A stretch of DNA of 64,000 nt, taken from positions 372,001-436,000 of the forward strand of contig DATKZI010000014.1 of the NCBI GenBank assembly GCA_035528035.1, read 5' to 3'. Source of the DNA: JABLTI01 sp035528035 (GTDB taxonomy: Archaea; Asgardarchaeota; Heimdallarchaeia; JABLTI01). Position 1 is the stretch's first letter. Every line of letters begins with the position of its first letter. Below are positions 54,097 to 62,574 of the stretch, in pieces. Below the pieces are notes generated by a model that worked only from the letters and a program-made list of their open reading frames with translations, was not told where the DNA came from and made no database searches. The position numbers and the translations under genes were made by a program.

Positions 54097-55191
54097 TTAA
54101 TTTTTTTCAAGTTGAGTACAAGATAACATAATTTTACCAAACCGCTCTTTGGAAACACATTCACGGCAATTTGTGCAAGATGATTCTTTTTGACCATTCA
54201 TAAATCTAATTGGTAAATCAGGTTCAATTATTGTTGGTTTACTAATTGATATAAAATCTACTAAATTCTCTTCTAAAACTGCATCCATAGCATCTCTAGA
54301 TCGAAAACCATCTACTAAAGCTAAGGGGACAGATGGAACAGTTTTTCTTATCTTTTCTGCATGACCTGCAAAATTAGCTTCATAATATTTTTTATCTTTC
54401 GCAGGTTTCCCCCTTATTTTCCTTATTTCATTATCTTGTTTTGGTCCTCCACCTGATATTTCAATTAGATCTATTCCTTTCTCATCAAGCCAATGAGCTA
54501 CTTGAATTGATTCGGTAATTGTTATTCCTTGTTCAGAGGCAAAATCATCACAATTCATTTTTACAGCGATTATAGGAGCATTTCCAATTCTCTTTTTAAC
54601 GGCGTCAAAAATATCCAATAATAATCTTGCTCTGTTTTCTAATAAACCACCGTATTTATCATTTCGTTTATTCACATTATCAGATAAAAATTGACTAACA
54701 AGATAACCATGAGCTCCATGAATTTGTATACCATCAAAACCTGCTTGAATAGCTAATTCAGATGTGTTTGCAAAAGCGTCAATAATTATTTGAATTTCAT
54801 CTAATGTTGCTTCTCGAGCATTCCAATTTTCTGTTTTATAATCAGAAGCAGTAATTCTTTCAATAATACTCGAGTAACCGGCATGATTTATTTGAGCAAT
54901 AATAGGAATTTCTTTTGAATGAGCTAATTTAGTTATTTTCTTCATTTGTGGAATGTGTTTCTCATTTGTTAATCCTGATTGTCCAGTATGAGCTTTCCCA
55001 CTTTCAATAACATATGAGTGACCTTTTACGATAAACCCTAGACCACCATTTACTAGTCTCTGATAATAATCTAGAATTGGTTGTCTTAATATTCCCTCTT
55101 CATCAGACCAATAGGAAGTTGTTGCTGATCGCATTAATCTATTCTTTATCTCCAAATTTTTCAATATAAAATTATCAAATAATTCAACCAT
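54097..55191 (-). CDS. NADH:flavin oxidoreductase, Old Yellow Enzyme family
   Basis: About 364 residues, FMN-binding TIM barrel. Visible marks are KNRLMRSATTSYWSDEEG, IAQINHAGYSS, the active-site block FDGIQIHGAHGYLVSQFLSDNVNKRNDKYGG with ENRARLLL, and a C-terminal cysteine set CTNCREC...C. Those cysteines bind [4Fe-4S] in 2,4-dienoyl-CoA reductase relatives, but this chain ends right after them and lacks the FAD/NAD(P) domains, so a separate electron donor is needed. ATG at 55191 is taken; the frame also opens at TTG 55200, neither with a good ribosome site. Confidence 0.9.
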   Translation of the reverse strand: MVELFDNFILKNLEIKNRLMRSATTSYWSDEEGILRQPILDYYQRLVNGGLGFIVKGHSYVIESGKAHTGQSGLTNEKHIPQMKKITKLAHSKEIPIIAQINHAGYSSIIERITASDYKTENWNAREATLDEIQIIIDAFANTSELAIQAGFDGIQIHGAHGYLVSQFLSDNVNKRNDKYGGLLENRARLLLDIFDAVKKRIGNAPIIAVKMNCDDFASEQGITITESIQVAHWLDEKGIDLIEISGGGPKQDNEIRKIRGKPAKDKKYYEANFAGHAEKIRKTVPSVPLALVDGFRSRDAMDAVLEENLVDFISISKPTIIEPDLPIRFMNGQKESSCTNCRECVSKERFGKIMLSCTQLEKN

Positions 55192-55274
55192 TTTAATCAA
55201 CTATTAATTCATTGATATAATTCTTCTTTAATTTAATGTAGAAATAAACTGAAAAAAGATAGATAGAAAATTTA

Positions 55275-55574
55275 CTAGCTTGTTATACAAATTGTGCACT
55301 TTGAACATCTAGTATCTTTGGTATCCCAACATTTTTGACAAATCAAGAAGCCACACTTTTCACATCGATGGAATTTTTCATCTAGATCCTTCTTTAATTC
55401 TGTAAAGACATCTTTAAATGATTTATTTTGTTCATCTCTTCCTTCTTTGATTTTTCTAGAAACATTAATTTCATTTGTACAACAATCACAGTAGAAATGG
55501 ATTACCATTTCATCATTTTTTACAGAATAATTGAAACCTTTTGGTAATTTAGGATCAAATGTTTCATCAACCAT
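55275..55574 (-). CDS. small zinc-finger protein
   Basis: 99 residues. Cysteine pairs are CDCC (about 30-33), then RCEKCG, CQKCWD, CSKCTIC near the C-terminus, giving about ten cysteines and a likely treble-clef or double-zinc-ribbon fold. A charged helical linker (45-70) separates the two parts. No known family was recognised; DNA, RNA or protein binding are all possible. Confidence 0.78.
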   Translation of the reverse strand: MVDETFDPKLPKGFNYSVKNDEMVIHFYCDCCTNEINVSRKIKEGRDEQNKSFKDVFTELKKDLDEKFHRCEKCGFLICQKCWDTKDTRCSKCTICITS

Positions 55575-55741
55575 TTCAAGCTTACTTCCTATCGAATGAT
55601 AATAGATAATTTAAGTATATAACATATTACTTTTTTTTAAAAGATAATGCTTTAGTTTCTAATACTTTTTCTTAAAGAAAAGGTAATTTAAATTGTAAAA
55701 AAGAAAAATTGCTGTAAATTTTTTTGCTATGATGATGTATA

Positions 55742-56179
55742 GTGTTAAAAATGTCTGACAAACTGATTGATTTGATTTGGAAATTAGATATTGAAAAAAT
55801 GAATGATCATTTACCAGCTGAAATTAAATCATTAAAGGAATTGTTATTAGAAGAGAAACCACAAGTTCGAACTAAGAAAAGCCAAATTCATTTGATCAGA
55901 AAGAAAGACTTAGAACTGATAAAACAATTAATCCCTGAATCTGAATGGGAAGACCTTAAATTGCCAATAGTTATCTTAAGAAGAACTTCTCTTGATAAGG
56001 GATTGTATTCTGTATCAGGAGGATTACGCGAATTATTCATAGTCCACAGAGTCAGTGGTAGAACTAATGAGGATTTTAACCACTTTAAACTTGAGAATCA
56101 TGAATCGTATATCTGGAAACCTGAAGCTTTTACTGTAGCAAGGAAAATTAGTACTTGCGTTATTATGGGTTATGTTTGA
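55742..56179 (+). CDS. UPF0216 (DUF61) family protein
   Basis: 145 residues. The IEKMNDHLPAEIKSLKELLLEEKP opening, the IHLIRKKDLELIKQLIPESEWEDLKLPIVILRR middle and the GLYSVSGGLRELFIVHRVSG region match the archaeal UPF0216 (PF01886) pattern. The family is nearly confined to archaea and its role is unknown. The start is GTG at 55742 or ATG at 55751; no ribosome site decides. Its stop lies 13 bp before the M20 start, so the two are probably co-transcribed. Confidence 0.88.
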   Translation: MLKMSDKLIDLIWKLDIEKMNDHLPAEIKSLKELLLEEKPQVRTKKSQIHLIRKKDLELIKQLIPESEWEDLKLPIVILRRTSLDKGLYSVSGGLRELFIVHRVSGRTNEDFNHFKLENHESYIWKPEAFTVARKISTCVIMGYV

Positions 56180-56192
56180 AGGAGAAAAAATA

Positions 56193-57530
56193 ATGAATGA
56201 AGCAATTTTTACTGAAACAATAGAATTATTACAAGAACTAATACGAAATGAGTGTGTTAATCCACCCGGAAGTGAATTAAAAAGTATAAAGACTATTGAA
56301 AGTTTCTTGAAAAGAAAGGGCATTGATTGTGAGATTTTTGAGTCAGCACCTAATAGAGGTAATTTAATTGCCCGGATAAAAGGAACTGGAACGGGGTCTA
56401 ATCTTTTATTTGGACCATCTCATGTTGATGTAGTGCCAATTGATAAACCTGAAGATTGGAGTGTACCACCATTTTCAGGTGATATTAAAGATGGTTTTGT
56501 TTGGGGGAGAGGAACCCTTGATATGTTATTCATTGTTGCAGCTCAAGTTCAAGCATTTAGTGTTCTTAAAAAAGAAAATTTCAAACCAAAGGGTGACCTC
56601 ATTCTAGTAATTGTTTCAGATGAAGAGATGGGTAGTAAAGTAGGAATTGAGTGGTTACTTGAACGTTTTCCTGATAAACTCAAAACATCATATGCTGTAT
56701 CTGAGTTAGGTGGAATTCATTTATCTGAAAATAATGTAGGATTTTTTGTAGGAGAAAAAGGTGCTTCTTGGCTCCGTATGAGTTTTCTTGGCACACCACA
56801 ACATGGTTCTATGCCTTACAAATGTGATAGCGCTATAATAAAAGCTTCAGCTGCTGTACAAAAACTAGTAAAATATAACACTCCTGTAATTACTAAATAT
56901 ATGAAATCTAGTTTACGAGGTTTTGGTTATAGTGCATTTATTAGATTTTTAATAACGAGAAAAATCCTTTTACCAATGTTTCTAAAATTAATCAATAAGA
57001 AAGATCAAGGATTAGCTAAATCAATTCATAGTTTAACTAGGATGACCATTTCACCTAATGTTCTTACTGGTGGTTTAAAAGCAAATATCATAGCAGCTAA
57101 ATCTCATATCGATTTAGACATCAGAACCCTACCAAATCAGGATTTTGATTATATAATGAAACATTTACGAAAAGCTTTAGGAAAAAAATTATTCAAAGAA
57201 GCTACAATTGAATTAATAAAAGAAGAAGGATCAATAACTTCCTTTGGTAATTCAAGTTTATTTAACTCTGAATTGACATTGGCAATTGAGAAAGCAGTAA
57301 ATAAAATTTATCCTGGGTCTCTATTCATTCCAATGCTTTTACCTGCAGCAACTGATTTGAGGTTTTTAAGAGAGCATAATGTTCAATGCTGTGGATTTTC
57401 ACTATTCGATCTAGAATCTACTTTTAAAGATATTTCAGCTAATGCTCATGGGATAAATGAAAGGATTTCTCTAAAAACAATTGAACAAACAACACTGATT
57501 CACTATTATCTTGCAAAGGAGCTTTTATAA
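56193..57530 (+). CDS. M20-family peptidase/deacylase (ArgE/DapE-like)
   Basis: 445 residues. Ligands: H in GPSHVDVVP, D in WGRGTLDML, E-E in SDEEMGS, E in SELGG, and H in NAHGINER near the C-terminus. A dimerisation insert lies in the middle. Substrates in the family are N-acyl amino acids or peptides; which one is not determinable. The ATG at 56193 is preferred because AAGGAG lies 7 nt upstream; the frame opens earlier at 56172 inside the UPF0216 end. Confidence 0.9.
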   Translation: MNEAIFTETIELLQELIRNECVNPPGSELKSIKTIESFLKRKGIDCEIFESAPNRGNLIARIKGTGTGSNLLFGPSHVDVVPIDKPEDWSVPPFSGDIKDGFVWGRGTLDMLFIVAAQVQAFSVLKKENFKPKGDLILVIVSDEEMGSKVGIEWLLERFPDKLKTSYAVSELGGIHLSENNVGFFVGEKGASWLRMSFLGTPQHGSMPYKCDSAIIKASAAVQKLVKYNTPVITKYMKSSLRGFGYSAFIRFLITRKILLPMFLKLINKKDQGLAKSIHSLTRMTISPNVLTGGLKANIIAAKSHIDLDIRTLPNQDFDYIMKHLRKALGKKLFKEATIELIKEEGSITSFGNSSLFNSELTLAIEKAVNKIYPGSLFIPMLLPAATDLRFLREHNVQCCGFSLFDLESTFKDISANAHGINERISLKTIEQTTLIHYYLAKELL

Positions 57531-57546
57531 GGCTCCTAAATTTTTT
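57517..57546. terminator. hairpin terminator shared by converging genes
   Basis: AGGAGC (57517-57522) / GCTCCT (57532-57537) spans the stop codons of the M20 gene and the converging methylase gene, followed on plus by a T-run (57541-57546). Confidence 0.65.
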
Positions 57547-59935
57547 GTACTGATTTCTTCAATCTATTATTAACTAATTCAATAGCTATTTCATAAATCT
57601 CTTTAATCTCTGAATCATTAATTCCTAACCAATTAAATAATAATTTATCTAGAGCTAATCTATCCTCCAATTTTAACTCTGAAAATAAAGAATTTATCTT
57701 ATTTTTTAACATCACATTAGTTTTTTCTATAATTTTGTTGCGCAATTTTTCCGGTAACATACTAGGATCAATTATTGGTAGAACTTTAAAATCATTAATC
57801 GAATATTGTAAGGCTCCTTTTCCTAGTGATGTTCTGCCAAATATCTCAAGCATGATATAATTAAATGTAGAATTTAGAAGACCTAAAAGTAATATTAAAT
57901 CCTTTTTTATAGACTGATTTAGAAGCAGACCGTAAAAGGTTTGATCTTCTATAATTCCTGAATCTGAATAACAAAAAAAGAATCGACGATCAAAAAAGCG
58001 TACACAAAAAATATCCGCTGGAGGGATTTTCGGGAGAGTGTACCAATAAGGAAGATGAGTTTTTACGGAAGGAACATTAGGCCATAAAATACCTTCCTTT
58101 GTTTGCTGTTTAGCTTGTGTAAGTTGATTTTCACCCCATTCAATATACTTCAATGCTCCTATTTTGTTTTCATTTCTAAGAATTTCTTTAGATTTATCAC
58201 AAATGAAAATCTTGTACTTGAGTGAATCTTCAGAAATATAATATGATGAAATTTTCTTAGGACTTTTTAAGAGTGGTATAAGAAATTCAGATTCTATTGA
58301 ATACTCCAATCGGGTCTCTTCATTGACAATGAAAAAATCATTTAAACCTGTTTTTATTGGATATCTAATTATTCCAATGGAATCAAAGTTTGTTAATTTT
58401 TCTTGATTATTTTCTAATATCTCAACAATTTTTCTTGGAGCTCTAAAATAATATGAACTCCATTTATTTTTGTAGCTTTTATTATTAGCTAAATTAGCAT
58501 AGAGAATTTTCTGTTGTATATTAAGTACATCAATTTCTTTTGTAGGAGCATGTGAGATTTTCTGTGAAATGAAAGAATTTGGATTATTTTTGATAATTTC
58601 ATTGATAGATTTTTTGAAGATTTCAAAACGAACGTAATTATCCTCAGATAAATGAGCATTCAATTCTTTAGTTAATATTACTATGACAGTATTTATTGCA
58701 CTACTGAAAGATTTAGAAAAAATACTTGTCTGTATAGAATTAAATTTAAAATTCTCTAGCAGGATTTTCCGAAAATTATTACCAAATTTAGAATCCAACC
58801 AAGAATTTGATGTGATAAAACATAATAGCCCATTTTCTTTCAACAAACTTAACGCTCTATAAAAGAAAAATACATAGAAATCACTTTTACGATTTTTGGG
58901 AATAATTATTTTATTATCAAAAAAAACTTCAAGTCTATCAATTATGAATGATTTATAATCATCATTTATTATTTGTGAATCATTTGAGATTGTGAATTGT
59001 TCTTGCCTAATATAAGGAGGATTGCCAATAACGATATCAAACAAAAAATCTGTTTTATTGAATTTTATCTTAAAATCCTCAATTAAAGCATTACTTTTAA
59101 ACAAATTGCATGAAAGATTTTTTTCTAGTTTTATTTTATTTGCTAAAAGATAGGCGTATAATCTTAGTTTAGCAATAGCTAGTGCTTCGTTGTTTATATC
59201 CAATCCAAAAAGATTTTTTTGGATTAAAAGTAAAAATGTCTTATCTTTATCAAATGGCTTTTTTGCTAGTGCTAATAGTTCTCGATTTAATCTAAATAAA
59301 AGTTGGATGAAACCAACAATAAAAGCACCTGATCCACAAGCAGGATCAATTATACGAATCTCATTAATTTGCGATATAAGAGTCTTGATTTCGTTTTCAG
59401 TTAATTTCAATAAAGCTAATTTATCATAGTTCCATATTAATTGACCCAATTTTATTTTATCAATTTTTGTTGTGTTAGATAAATGATAATATAATGCTTC
59501 AGCACACATAAATTCAACTTCTAAATGTGAGGTATAATATGAACCACTTTTTTGCTTTGTTTCAAGATGAAGTGATGTTTCAAAGATTAAGGAAAATATG
59601 TATGGAGTAACAAATTGATGTGATTCTGAATCCTCTAATAATGAAAAATTAAAAGGTGAGATAAGCTCTTCGGATATCAGAGGCAAGATTTTGTGTTTTA
59701 GTTTGTCATTAAAATATCCTTTGAAAGCATTCAAAGGAAGAAATACTTCTTTATCGAATAAAAAATTAAGTTGGAATTTATCAATTAATGCTTTCTTTAC
59801 CAAGAAATAATAAAATTCTCTAAGCTGAATTTCAGGGACATTAGAGTAATTGCTTAAAATACGATTTTCTATTGAGAGATACTTTTCGATAAATTGTTCT
59901 AAAACTGAAAGCTCATTAGAGTGTTTTATAATCAT
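57536..59935 (-). CDS. Eco57I/TaqI-type DNA N6-adenine methyltransferase, nuclease-less
   Basis: 799 residues. The methylase core has SAM motif I IDPACGSGAFIVGF and catalytic motif IV IGNPPYIRQEQF, then a DYKSFIIDRLEVFF region. The C-terminal half (about 430-750) is a TaqI_C-like target-recognition region, with KIPPADIFCVRFFDRRFFFCYSD and TSLGKGALQYSINDFKVLPI. Type IIG enzymes carry an N-terminal PD-ExK nuclease; the first 140 residues here are helical and show no such motif. No restriction, Pgl/BREX or DISARM gene is adjacent, so it looks like a solitary modification enzyme. Confidence 0.88.
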   Translation of the reverse strand: MIIKHSNELSVLEQFIEKYLSIENRILSNYSNVPEIQLREFYYFLVKKALIDKFQLNFLFDKEVFLPLNAFKGYFNDKLKHKILPLISEELISPFNFSLLEDSESHQFVTPYIFSLIFETSLHLETKQKSGSYYTSHLEVEFMCAEALYYHLSNTTKIDKIKLGQLIWNYDKLALLKLTENEIKTLISQINEIRIIDPACGSGAFIVGFIQLLFRLNRELLALAKKPFDKDKTFLLLIQKNLFGLDINNEALAIAKLRLYAYLLANKIKLEKNLSCNLFKSNALIEDFKIKFNKTDFLFDIVIGNPPYIRQEQFTISNDSQIINDDYKSFIIDRLEVFFDNKIIIPKNRKSDFYVFFFYRALSLLKENGLLCFITSNSWLDSKFGNNFRKILLENFKFNSIQTSIFSKSFSSAINTVIVILTKELNAHLSEDNYVRFEIFKKSINEIIKNNPNSFISQKISHAPTKEIDVLNIQQKILYANLANNKSYKNKWSSYYFRAPRKIVEILENNQEKLTNFDSIGIIRYPIKTGLNDFFIVNEETRLEYSIESEFLIPLLKSPKKISSYYISEDSLKYKIFICDKSKEILRNENKIGALKYIEWGENQLTQAKQQTKEGILWPNVPSVKTHLPYWYTLPKIPPADIFCVRFFDRRFFFCYSDSGIIEDQTFYGLLLNQSIKKDLILLLGLLNSTFNYIMLEIFGRTSLGKGALQYSINDFKVLPIIDPSMLPEKLRNKIIEKTNVMLKNKINSLFSELKLEDRLALDKLLFNWLGINDSEIKEIYEIAIELVNNRLKKSVQKI

Positions 59936-60041
59936 AATATTTTCAAATTAAAATGCTTCATTTTGACTAAAACTATTTTGGTTTCTTATCAGTCAAACTA
60001 TGAAAGCAAATATATGTGAAAAACTAAAATGTATATTAGGA

Positions 60042-60055
60042 GATTATTAATAATC
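60042..60055. promoter_or_regulatory. perfect 14-bp palindrome upstream of the PPC protein gene
   Basis: GATTATTAATAATC, a perfect palindrome, directly follows a TATA-like TGTATATTA and lies 29 bp before the TTG start. It may be a repressor site. Confidence 0.4.
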
Positions 60056-60083
60056 CAGATAATCAGTAATTGAGAGGATTACT

Positions 60084-60905
60084 TTGAATCATCAAAGTGC
60101 ATTAAAGAGGTTTAAACAGAAATTTAGTTTAGTAACTACTATTAGCCTTTTCTTTTTTGCAGGTATTAACCTAAGTCAGACTACAGTGACGAAAGCTAAT
60201 TTTATTTTAGAGAATGATACCAATATTTCTACTAGTTTCAATTCTAAGGCTGGTGAATCTCTAACGAATCCTATTGATATTACATTAGGTTTGACAATGG
60301 GTTCATTTAATGGTTCTTTAGATGATTATTACTATAGAATATACTTGGCTGTTTCTTATGGATTAATTAATTTCTCTTTAACTGGGGAGAATGAAACAGA
60401 TTTCGACTTAATAATCTATGATCCAAATAAAGATCCTTATGCGGGTAGTATGAATCCTACTTCGCAAGAAGAACTAATTACTAATTTAAGCATTGATGGA
60501 TATTGGTTTATTCGTATTAGAAGATTTATTGGTTATGGAAATTTTAATTTGACAGTATCTCTTTATGTTCCAGAATTTACTTCAGAAACACCATCCTCAA
60601 CACCATTTGAGCTTGGTATAGGTTTGATTGTGAGTTTAATTATTATTGGAGTTTTATTCACGGGAGGTGGAATCTACATCGGTATAATTTTCATAAAAAG
60701 AAAAAAACAAGAAGTAAGTTCAGCTGAAAAAAGAACCGTTATTGAAACTTCAAAATCTAAAACCGATATTGCAGAAGAATTAATTGAAAAACCAAAGGAA
60801 AAGGAGAAAAAAGAGAGAATAATTGATAAAGAAAAATTGGCTAAAGAGTTAGATGAAAAAGAATTATCAGGATATTCTTTTACAGCAAAAGATGAAAATG
60901 AATAA
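60084..60905 (+). CDS. surface protein with PPC-like domain and C-terminal anchor
   Basis: 273 residues. A signal segment (about 12-34) is followed by an extracellular beta-sandwich (50-160) of the prepeptidase-C-terminal (PPC) type (GSFNGSLDDYYYRIYL, ETDFDLIIYDPNKDP, GYWFIRIRRFIGYGNFNLTV). A helix at 177-205 and a highly charged Lys/Glu cytosolic tail of about 65 residues end the chain. It is probably a cell-surface binding protein. The TTG start has GAGAGG about 5 nt upstream. Confidence 0.8.
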   Translation: MNHQSALKRFKQKFSLVTTISLFFFAGINLSQTTVTKANFILENDTNISTSFNSKAGESLTNPIDITLGLTMGSFNGSLDDYYYRIYLAVSYGLINFSLTGENETDFDLIIYDPNKDPYAGSMNPTSQEELITNLSIDGYWFIRIRRFIGYGNFNLTVSLYVPEFTSETPSSTPFELGIGLIVSLIIIGVLFTGGGIYIGIIFIKRKKQEVSSAEKRTVIETSKSKTDIAEELIEKPKEKEKKERIIDKEKLAKELDEKELSGYSFTAKDENE

Positions 60906-60918
60906 AGGTGCAAATTAA

Positions 60919-61239
60919 ATGTATGTTGTTTGTGTTACAGTATATGTAAAAAATGAGTTTGTGGAGAAATTTATCGAGGCATCATTAGATAATGCTATGA
61001 ACACAAGAAATGAATCTTTAAATTTACGATTTGATGTTCTACAATGTTTAGATGACCCAACCAAATTTTTCTTATATGAAGTATATCATGATGAATCGGG
61101 ATTCATAGCTCACAAGGAAACTGAACATTATAAAAGATGGCGTGAAAAAGTTGAACCAATGATGGCTAAACCTCGAGAAGGAGTTAAGCATAAGAACATC
61201 TTTCCAACAACAAAAGATGCATTTATTGCTAAAATATAA
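60919..61239 (+). CDS. antibiotic-biosynthesis-monooxygenase (ABM) domain protein, LsrG-like
   Basis: 106 residues. A single ABM ferredoxin-like domain (PF03992), with the VKNEFVEKFIEASLDNA helix, SLNLRFDVLQ and the FFLYEVYHDESGFIAHKETEHYKRW block. It is related to quinol monooxygenases and LsrG. AAGGTG lies 7 nt upstream of the ATG. The Fe-ADH gene follows at once, so the pair likely acts in one pathway. Confidence 0.87.
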   Translation: MYVVCVTVYVKNEFVEKFIEASLDNAMNTRNESLNLRFDVLQCLDDPTKFFLYEVYHDESGFIAHKETEHYKRWREKVEPMMAKPREGVKHKNIFPTTKDAFIAKI

Positions 61240-61263
61240 TTGCTTCAGATTAGTGGTGTTAAA

Positions 61264-62457
61264 TTGAACGATAATAATTTGCGGTTTGATTTCTTAGCAA
61301 CACCTCAAATAATATTTGGACAAGGTAGATTTGAAACAATAAAGGAATATTTAACGACTTTCGGAACAAAAATATTGGTTGTTGGTAGTAAAAGAGCATT
61401 GGATCAGCCAATAATTAAAGATGTTTTTTCTATTCTTACTCTTAAATCTGGTTTTGAATTTGAAACAGTAATAATTCATGGAGAACCTGATACTGAACAG
61501 ATAGATGCTGGAGTACAAATTGGTTCTCAACAAAATGCTTCTTCAGTAGTTGGTATTGGAGGAGGAAGTGCTATTGATGCAGGAAAAGCTATTGCTGCGC
61601 TACTAACGAATGGTGGGAAAGCAAAAGACTATATGGAAGTCATTGGTAAAGGGATGAATATAATCAAGCCACCCCTTCCTTTTATAGCAGTGCCAACAAC
61701 AGCTGGAACTGGAAGCGAAGTAACAAAAAATGCTGTTATATTATCAAAAGAAGATAAATTGAAAGCAAGTATACGAAGTCCTTTACTTGTACCCAAAATA
61801 GCGATAATAGACCCAGAGTTAATGGTTTCGTTACCAAAAGAGATAACAGCTTATACTGGACTAGATGCATTAACCCAATTAATTGAAGCCTATACCTCAA
61901 ATAAATCACAACCACTAACCAACGCACTAGCAAGAATAGGAATTCTTCGAGCTTCTAAATCATTGATCTTTGCTTATGAAAATAGCAAAGATATTGAGGC
62001 TAGAGAAGATATGGCTATGGCTGCCATGTTAAGTGGAATCTGTTTATCAAATGCAGGATTAGGTGCAGTTCATGGATTAGCAGGTCCTATTGGTGGTATG
62101 CTGAACATTCCACATGGATTGATTTGTGGTGCATTATTACTACCTGTTATCAATGTAAATATTGGTACTATGCTTCTCCAGGTTCCTTACCCTGAAACTT
62201 TATTGAAATATGCTCAATTGGGTGAACTATTTGGTGGGTTAGAATTTGAACCTCTTAAAATACAAGTTATTCATTTAGTTAAGCAATTAGAATTTTTAAT
62301 CAAATCATTGCATATAGCAAAATTATCGGATTATGGATTGAAAGAAAACAAGTTTGAAGAAATTATTAGTAGAGCCCAATTATCATCAAGTATGAAATAT
62401 AATCCAGTAAAACTTACAGATGATGATTTATATAGAATTTTAACTAAAGCTCTATAA
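61264..62457 (+). CDS. iron-containing alcohol dehydrogenase family protein
   Basis: About 397 residues. NAD-binding GIGGGSAIDAGKAIAAL, AVPTTAGTGSEVTKNAV, then the metal region GLDALTQLIEAY, VHGLAGPIGG and NIPHG. In classic Fe-ADH the ligands are Asp and three His; here the His after Asp-Ala-Leu-Thr is Gln and the one before Pro-x-Gly is Gly, leaving Asp and the final His. A subfamily with this change is common, and its metal is unclear. TTG at 61264 has GGTGTT upstream; the frame opens at TTG 61240. It follows the ABM gene closely and is probably co-transcribed. Confidence 0.88.
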   Translation: MNDNNLRFDFLATPQIIFGQGRFETIKEYLTTFGTKILVVGSKRALDQPIIKDVFSILTLKSGFEFETVIIHGEPDTEQIDAGVQIGSQQNASSVVGIGGGSAIDAGKAIAALLTNGGKAKDYMEVIGKGMNIIKPPLPFIAVPTTAGTGSEVTKNAVILSKEDKLKASIRSPLLVPKIAIIDPELMVSLPKEITAYTGLDALTQLIEAYTSNKSQPLTNALARIGILRASKSLIFAYENSKDIEAREDMAMAAMLSGICLSNAGLGAVHGLAGPIGGMLNIPHGLICGALLLPVINVNIGTMLLQVPYPETLLKYAQLGELFGGLEFEPLKIQVIHLVKQLEFLIKSLHIAKLSDYGLKENKFEEIISRAQLSSSMKYNPVKLTDDDLYRILTKAL

Positions 62458-62574
62458 TAAAAAGACCTTTTTCTGATTATATAACCTAAATACATAACTA
62501 TTTTAAACCAAATTTGAAAATTAAAACAGTGTTTGGCATTATTCAATTTTGTTATCTATTTAGGTGACTTATCT

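Noticed and set aside
57536..59935. BREX or DISARM locus around the methylase
   Set aside because: No pglZ, brxC, helicase or other defence gene is adjacent; neighbours are metabolic or surface proteins.
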